A program made the position numbers and the translations under genes. Below the pieces are notes generated by a model, which was not told where the DNA came from, did no database searches, and worked only from the letters and a program-made list of their open reading frames with translations. Shown in pieces: positions 33,432 to 35,341 of a stretch of 35,341 nucleotides of DNA. The stretch's first letter is position 1; each line of letters opens with the position of its first letter. The stretch is from a virus: positions 1 through 35,341 of IMG/VR virus record IMGVR_UViG_3300023178_000142, one strand, 5' to 3'.

Positions 33432-33439
33432 TATTTATA
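33432..33439 (-). promoter_or_regulatory. T4-type late promoter box (perfect TATAAATA)
   Basis: TATAAATA on the minus strand is identical to the T4 late consensus, overlaps the TAA of the gp5-like gene (33435-33437) and lies 22 bp before the ATG at 33410. It should drive the 336-aa and gp25-like genes. Confidence 0.8.
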
Positions 33440-34934
33440 GTTCATTCATAGGCGTTCTATCTGTCTGAACTTTTCTATCTTCATAGTGAATATCTTTGCT
33501 TGCATCTGCAACTGCTTCAGTTTTGTCTGGTGCAGTTTCCAACGGGTTCCAGTTTTCATGACCATCCCACGGCTCGTGTTGTGGTACACGATGAGGAAAC
33601 TTAGCTTTTACTGCTTCTGCTGCTTCTGCTGCTGCAGGTCCGTTAAGATGAATATCACCACCTGAAATTGTTGTATTAGCTGCACCAATAGAAAAATCCC
33701 CACCAGCAGTTACTTTTGAAGCACCGCCTGCTTTAATATTAATTTCTGCACCAGCTGTAATATTGCCATTAGCACCAACTTTAACTTCTAAATTACCTGC
33801 TGCACTTTGAAATATATTTTCATTGACAATCATATTGATATTTCTACCAGCTTCAAAATTAATATCTCTGTCTGCTGTAAAATTCATGTCTGTTTCTGTG
33901 TGAAAACTAATACTATCTTGTGCATATACATCTAATTTGCCGTTGCTGCTCATTTCAATCCAACAAGTTCCACGACTATTATTAATATAAATCAAATCTT
34001 CGCTGGTATGCATTAATATTTGAGCACCTGTGCGAGTTTTTAAGCGAATCATTTCGTTTGCAGGAATAGTTACATCGCCGCCTTGTTCGCTTGCTTCTTT
34101 GTTCATGTATTTGTATTCTGTATCTTTAGGAGAACCTTTGCGTATTTGCTTGTCGTCGCCGTCATCAATAAAAATACTACTGCTACCTAATCTACTAACT
34201 GGTATATTTGCTTTAGATTCTTTAACACCAACAGGTGCAGTAGGTTTGCCGCCACGTTTATCTAATGGACCAGGACTGCTAAAACCTACAACAGCACTAG
34301 GTGTTTCACGCTGAGCACTAGTTGTTGTAATACCACGCACTTGATCTTCGACTAAACCTTGCTCAATTAGTTTTGCAGCTAATTCTTCATTAACAGGTCT
34401 TTTGTATTTCACTACATTATTAGCAGCTGGTTTAGTAATTGCTTTGTTGTATTCGCCTGTTGGCAAGGGTTTGCCTGCAAATCCGTCTGGTATTTTACCC
34501 GAAGTTTGTTCTGTTGCTGGATCACCTGCAGGAAGCATATATGTCATACCTCTTTGCGGAATACAAGCAAACCAATATCCATAATCTTGGTTGCCTTCTA
34601 CAAACGTTACAAGTACTAAACTACCCGGGTCTGGCGGCACTGCCCACCACCCGTAACTTTTTTGTGTATTTGCAAAATCATCGTTTTTTCCAGGGCCATT
34701 TTGACTGTTTGTTAATCCATAAAACGGACTAGCATAATAAACTTCAATAGTTTGACCTAAAGTTTCGCCAATATTGCCTGCTTCGCCTGTTTTTAACAAT
34801 TGAACTTTTAAGCCACCAAGATACAAGCTATCTAAATGTTCAATAACTCTAGCAATATACGGACCAGCTTTTTTTGGTGTTTCACCAGAATCTGCTGATC
34901 TTGTTAATTCTGCCTTTGGGTTATTTTCTGCCAT
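33435..34934 (-). CDS. gp5: Baseplate hub/spike protein, T4 gp5-like without lysozyme domain
   Basis: A 499-residue protein. Residues ~25-128 form the gp5/VgrG-type OB fold (P-Y-I-A-R-V-I-E-H-L-D-S-L-Y-L-G-G-L-K-V, then PPDPGSLVLVTFVEG and Y-G-Y-W-F-A-C-I-P). Residues ~315-432 are repeated short strands rich in I/N/G (N-I-N-M-I-V, N-I-T-A-G, I-N-I-K-A-G-G) of the triple beta-helix that makes the membrane-puncturing spike. The lysozyme domain of T4 gp5 (about 575 residues) is absent; a Pro/Lys-rich linker with short conserved stretches replaces it. Thus it probably pierces the cell wall mechanically or with help of another protein. It follows the hub fragment by 11 bp and is preceded by GGAG. 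Identification as gp5-like hub spike is strong. Confidence 0.85.
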   Translation of the reverse strand: MAENNPKAELTRSADSGETPKKAGPYIARVIEHLDSLYLGGLKVQLLKTGEAGNIGETLGQTIEVYYASPFYGLTNSQNGPGKNDDFANTQKSYGWWAVPPDPGSLVLVTFVEGNQDYGYWFACIPQRGMTYMLPAGDPATEQTSGKIPDGFAGKPLPTGEYNKAITKPAANNVVKYKRPVNEELAAKLIEQGLVEDQVRGITTTSAQRETPSAVVGFSSPGPLDKRGGKPTAPVGVKESKANIPVSRLGSSSIFIDDGDDKQIRKGSPKDTEYKYMNKEASEQGGDVTIPANEMIRLKTRTGAQILMHTSEDLIYINNSRGTCWIEMSSNGKLDVYAQDSISFHTETDMNFTADRDINFEAGRNINMIVNENIFQSAAGNLEVKVGANGNITAGAEINIKAGGASKVTAGGDFSIGAANTTISGGDIHLNGPAAAEAAEAVKAKFPHRVPQHEPWDGHENWNPLETAPDKTEAVADASKDIHYEDRKVQTDRTPMNEL

Positions 34935-34945
34935 TTAAATCTCCG

Positions 34946-35341
34946 TTAAAATGCTGTGTGACTTTTTTCTGATGGAGTAGCAGTAGTAACATTAACTGCT
35001 AGATCATCACTGCCATCTGTGTTTGTGTCTTGTTCTTGGTTTCTGCGTCTTATTAAATTTAATCTCTGTGTAAATGCACCAGAACTTATTGAATTAGTAA
35101 GGTGAGTTACATAATATAATCCGCTAAATGCATCAACAGGAATAGTATCTTCAGGATAATGCATTCCTCCTGTTTCATCATTGTAATCAATTGGTGTTCT
35201 AAAATTCAAAAGAATATCAACTTGACTTCTTTGATATTCCATTGTTCCATCTTGAGTAACATTTAAACTTTCAACAGGTGCAGTATAGTTACCCATTCCG
35301 CTGTCAAATATGAAAAACGGATCGCCTAGTATTTCTAATTC
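34946..35341 (-). CDS. Baseplate hub-type structural protein, C-terminal end (partial)
   Basis: The frame is open to the right edge of the window; 131 residues are visible. The internal Met at 35294-35296 is preceded by in-frame sequence (ELEILGDPFFIFDSGMG), so it is not the likely start. The chain has a beta-rich pattern with V-D-I-L-L-N-F-R-T-P, a conserved G-L-Y-Y-V-T-H-L-T-N-S-I-S-S-G-A-F segment and R-L-N-L-I-R-R-R, then an acidic disordered tail ending H-T-A-F. Position just before the gp5-like spike gene and the L-G-D-P-x-F-I motif are what one expects of a large hub protein (gp27-type role or late-control-D-like fold). This is inference, because most of the protein lies outside. Confidence 0.6.
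   Translation of the reverse strand, partial: ELEILGDPFFIFDSGMGNYTAPVESLNVTQDGTMEYQRSQVDILLNFRTPIDYNDETGGMHYPEDTIPVDAFSGLYYVTHLTNSISSGAFTQRLNLIRRRNQEQDTNTDGSDDLAVNVTTATPSEKSHTAF

Noticed and set aside
34439-34732. 97-codon plus-strand open frame within the gp5-like gene
   Set aside because: Antisense shadow of a well-identified gene, with no independent start signals.

Overview
The window is an AT-rich segment of a T4-like marine myovirus genome, of the kind known from cyanophages and pelagiphages. This rests on recognisable T4-family baseplate genes (gp5-, gp25- and gp6-like), marine-phage-type fibre paralogs, a very large virion protein, T4-type late promoters (GATAAATA/TATAAATA) and a cluster of phage-borne enzymes. 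The host cannot be fixed from the sequence. There is essentially no free intergenic space: the largest gap is about 66 bp, most neighbouring genes overlap or abut, and I see no tRNA, CRISPR array, intron, homing endonuclease or insertion element.

Layout, right to left in the direction of transcription (minus strand). (1) 35341-31958: the C-terminal end of a hub-type protein, a gp5-like spike/OB-fold protein without lysozyme, an Ala/Gly/Ser-rich protein of unknown role, and gp25. (2) 31905-14453: an enlarged gp6-like wedge protein followed directly by one 4660-residue gene that fills 40% of the window. (3) 14428-7407: a 203-residue accessory virion protein, three fibre genes sharing an N-terminal module but ending differently, and the first of two paralogous virion-like proteins. 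(4) 7357-6290: the second of those paralogs, with its own sigma70-type promoter. (5) 6223-1361: a tightly overlapping six-gene operon behind a near-consensus sigma70-type promoter, encoding a small protein, two GT-A-like glycosyltransferases, an unknown protein, a third GT-like protein and a twitch-type radical SAM enzyme. On the plus strand, 2-1364 carries the end of a flavin-dependent halogenase-like gene and a possible GNAT-like gene, which meets the radical SAM gene tail to tail with both stop codons in one TTAA.

Putative control: four late-promoter boxes stand 22-24 bp before the start codons of the genes that follow the only gaps in the structural block (336-aa, gp6-like, 203-aa and 507-aa proteins). 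The 355-aa gene and the glycosyltransferase operon instead have TTGATT/TTGACA-N17-TATAAT/TATACT elements. The inferred picture is late assembly of baseplate, giant protein and fibres, with the enzyme operon (possible glycan, virion or metabolite modification) under host-polymerase-type control. Functional calls rest on motifs and remembered family features; no database search was run.
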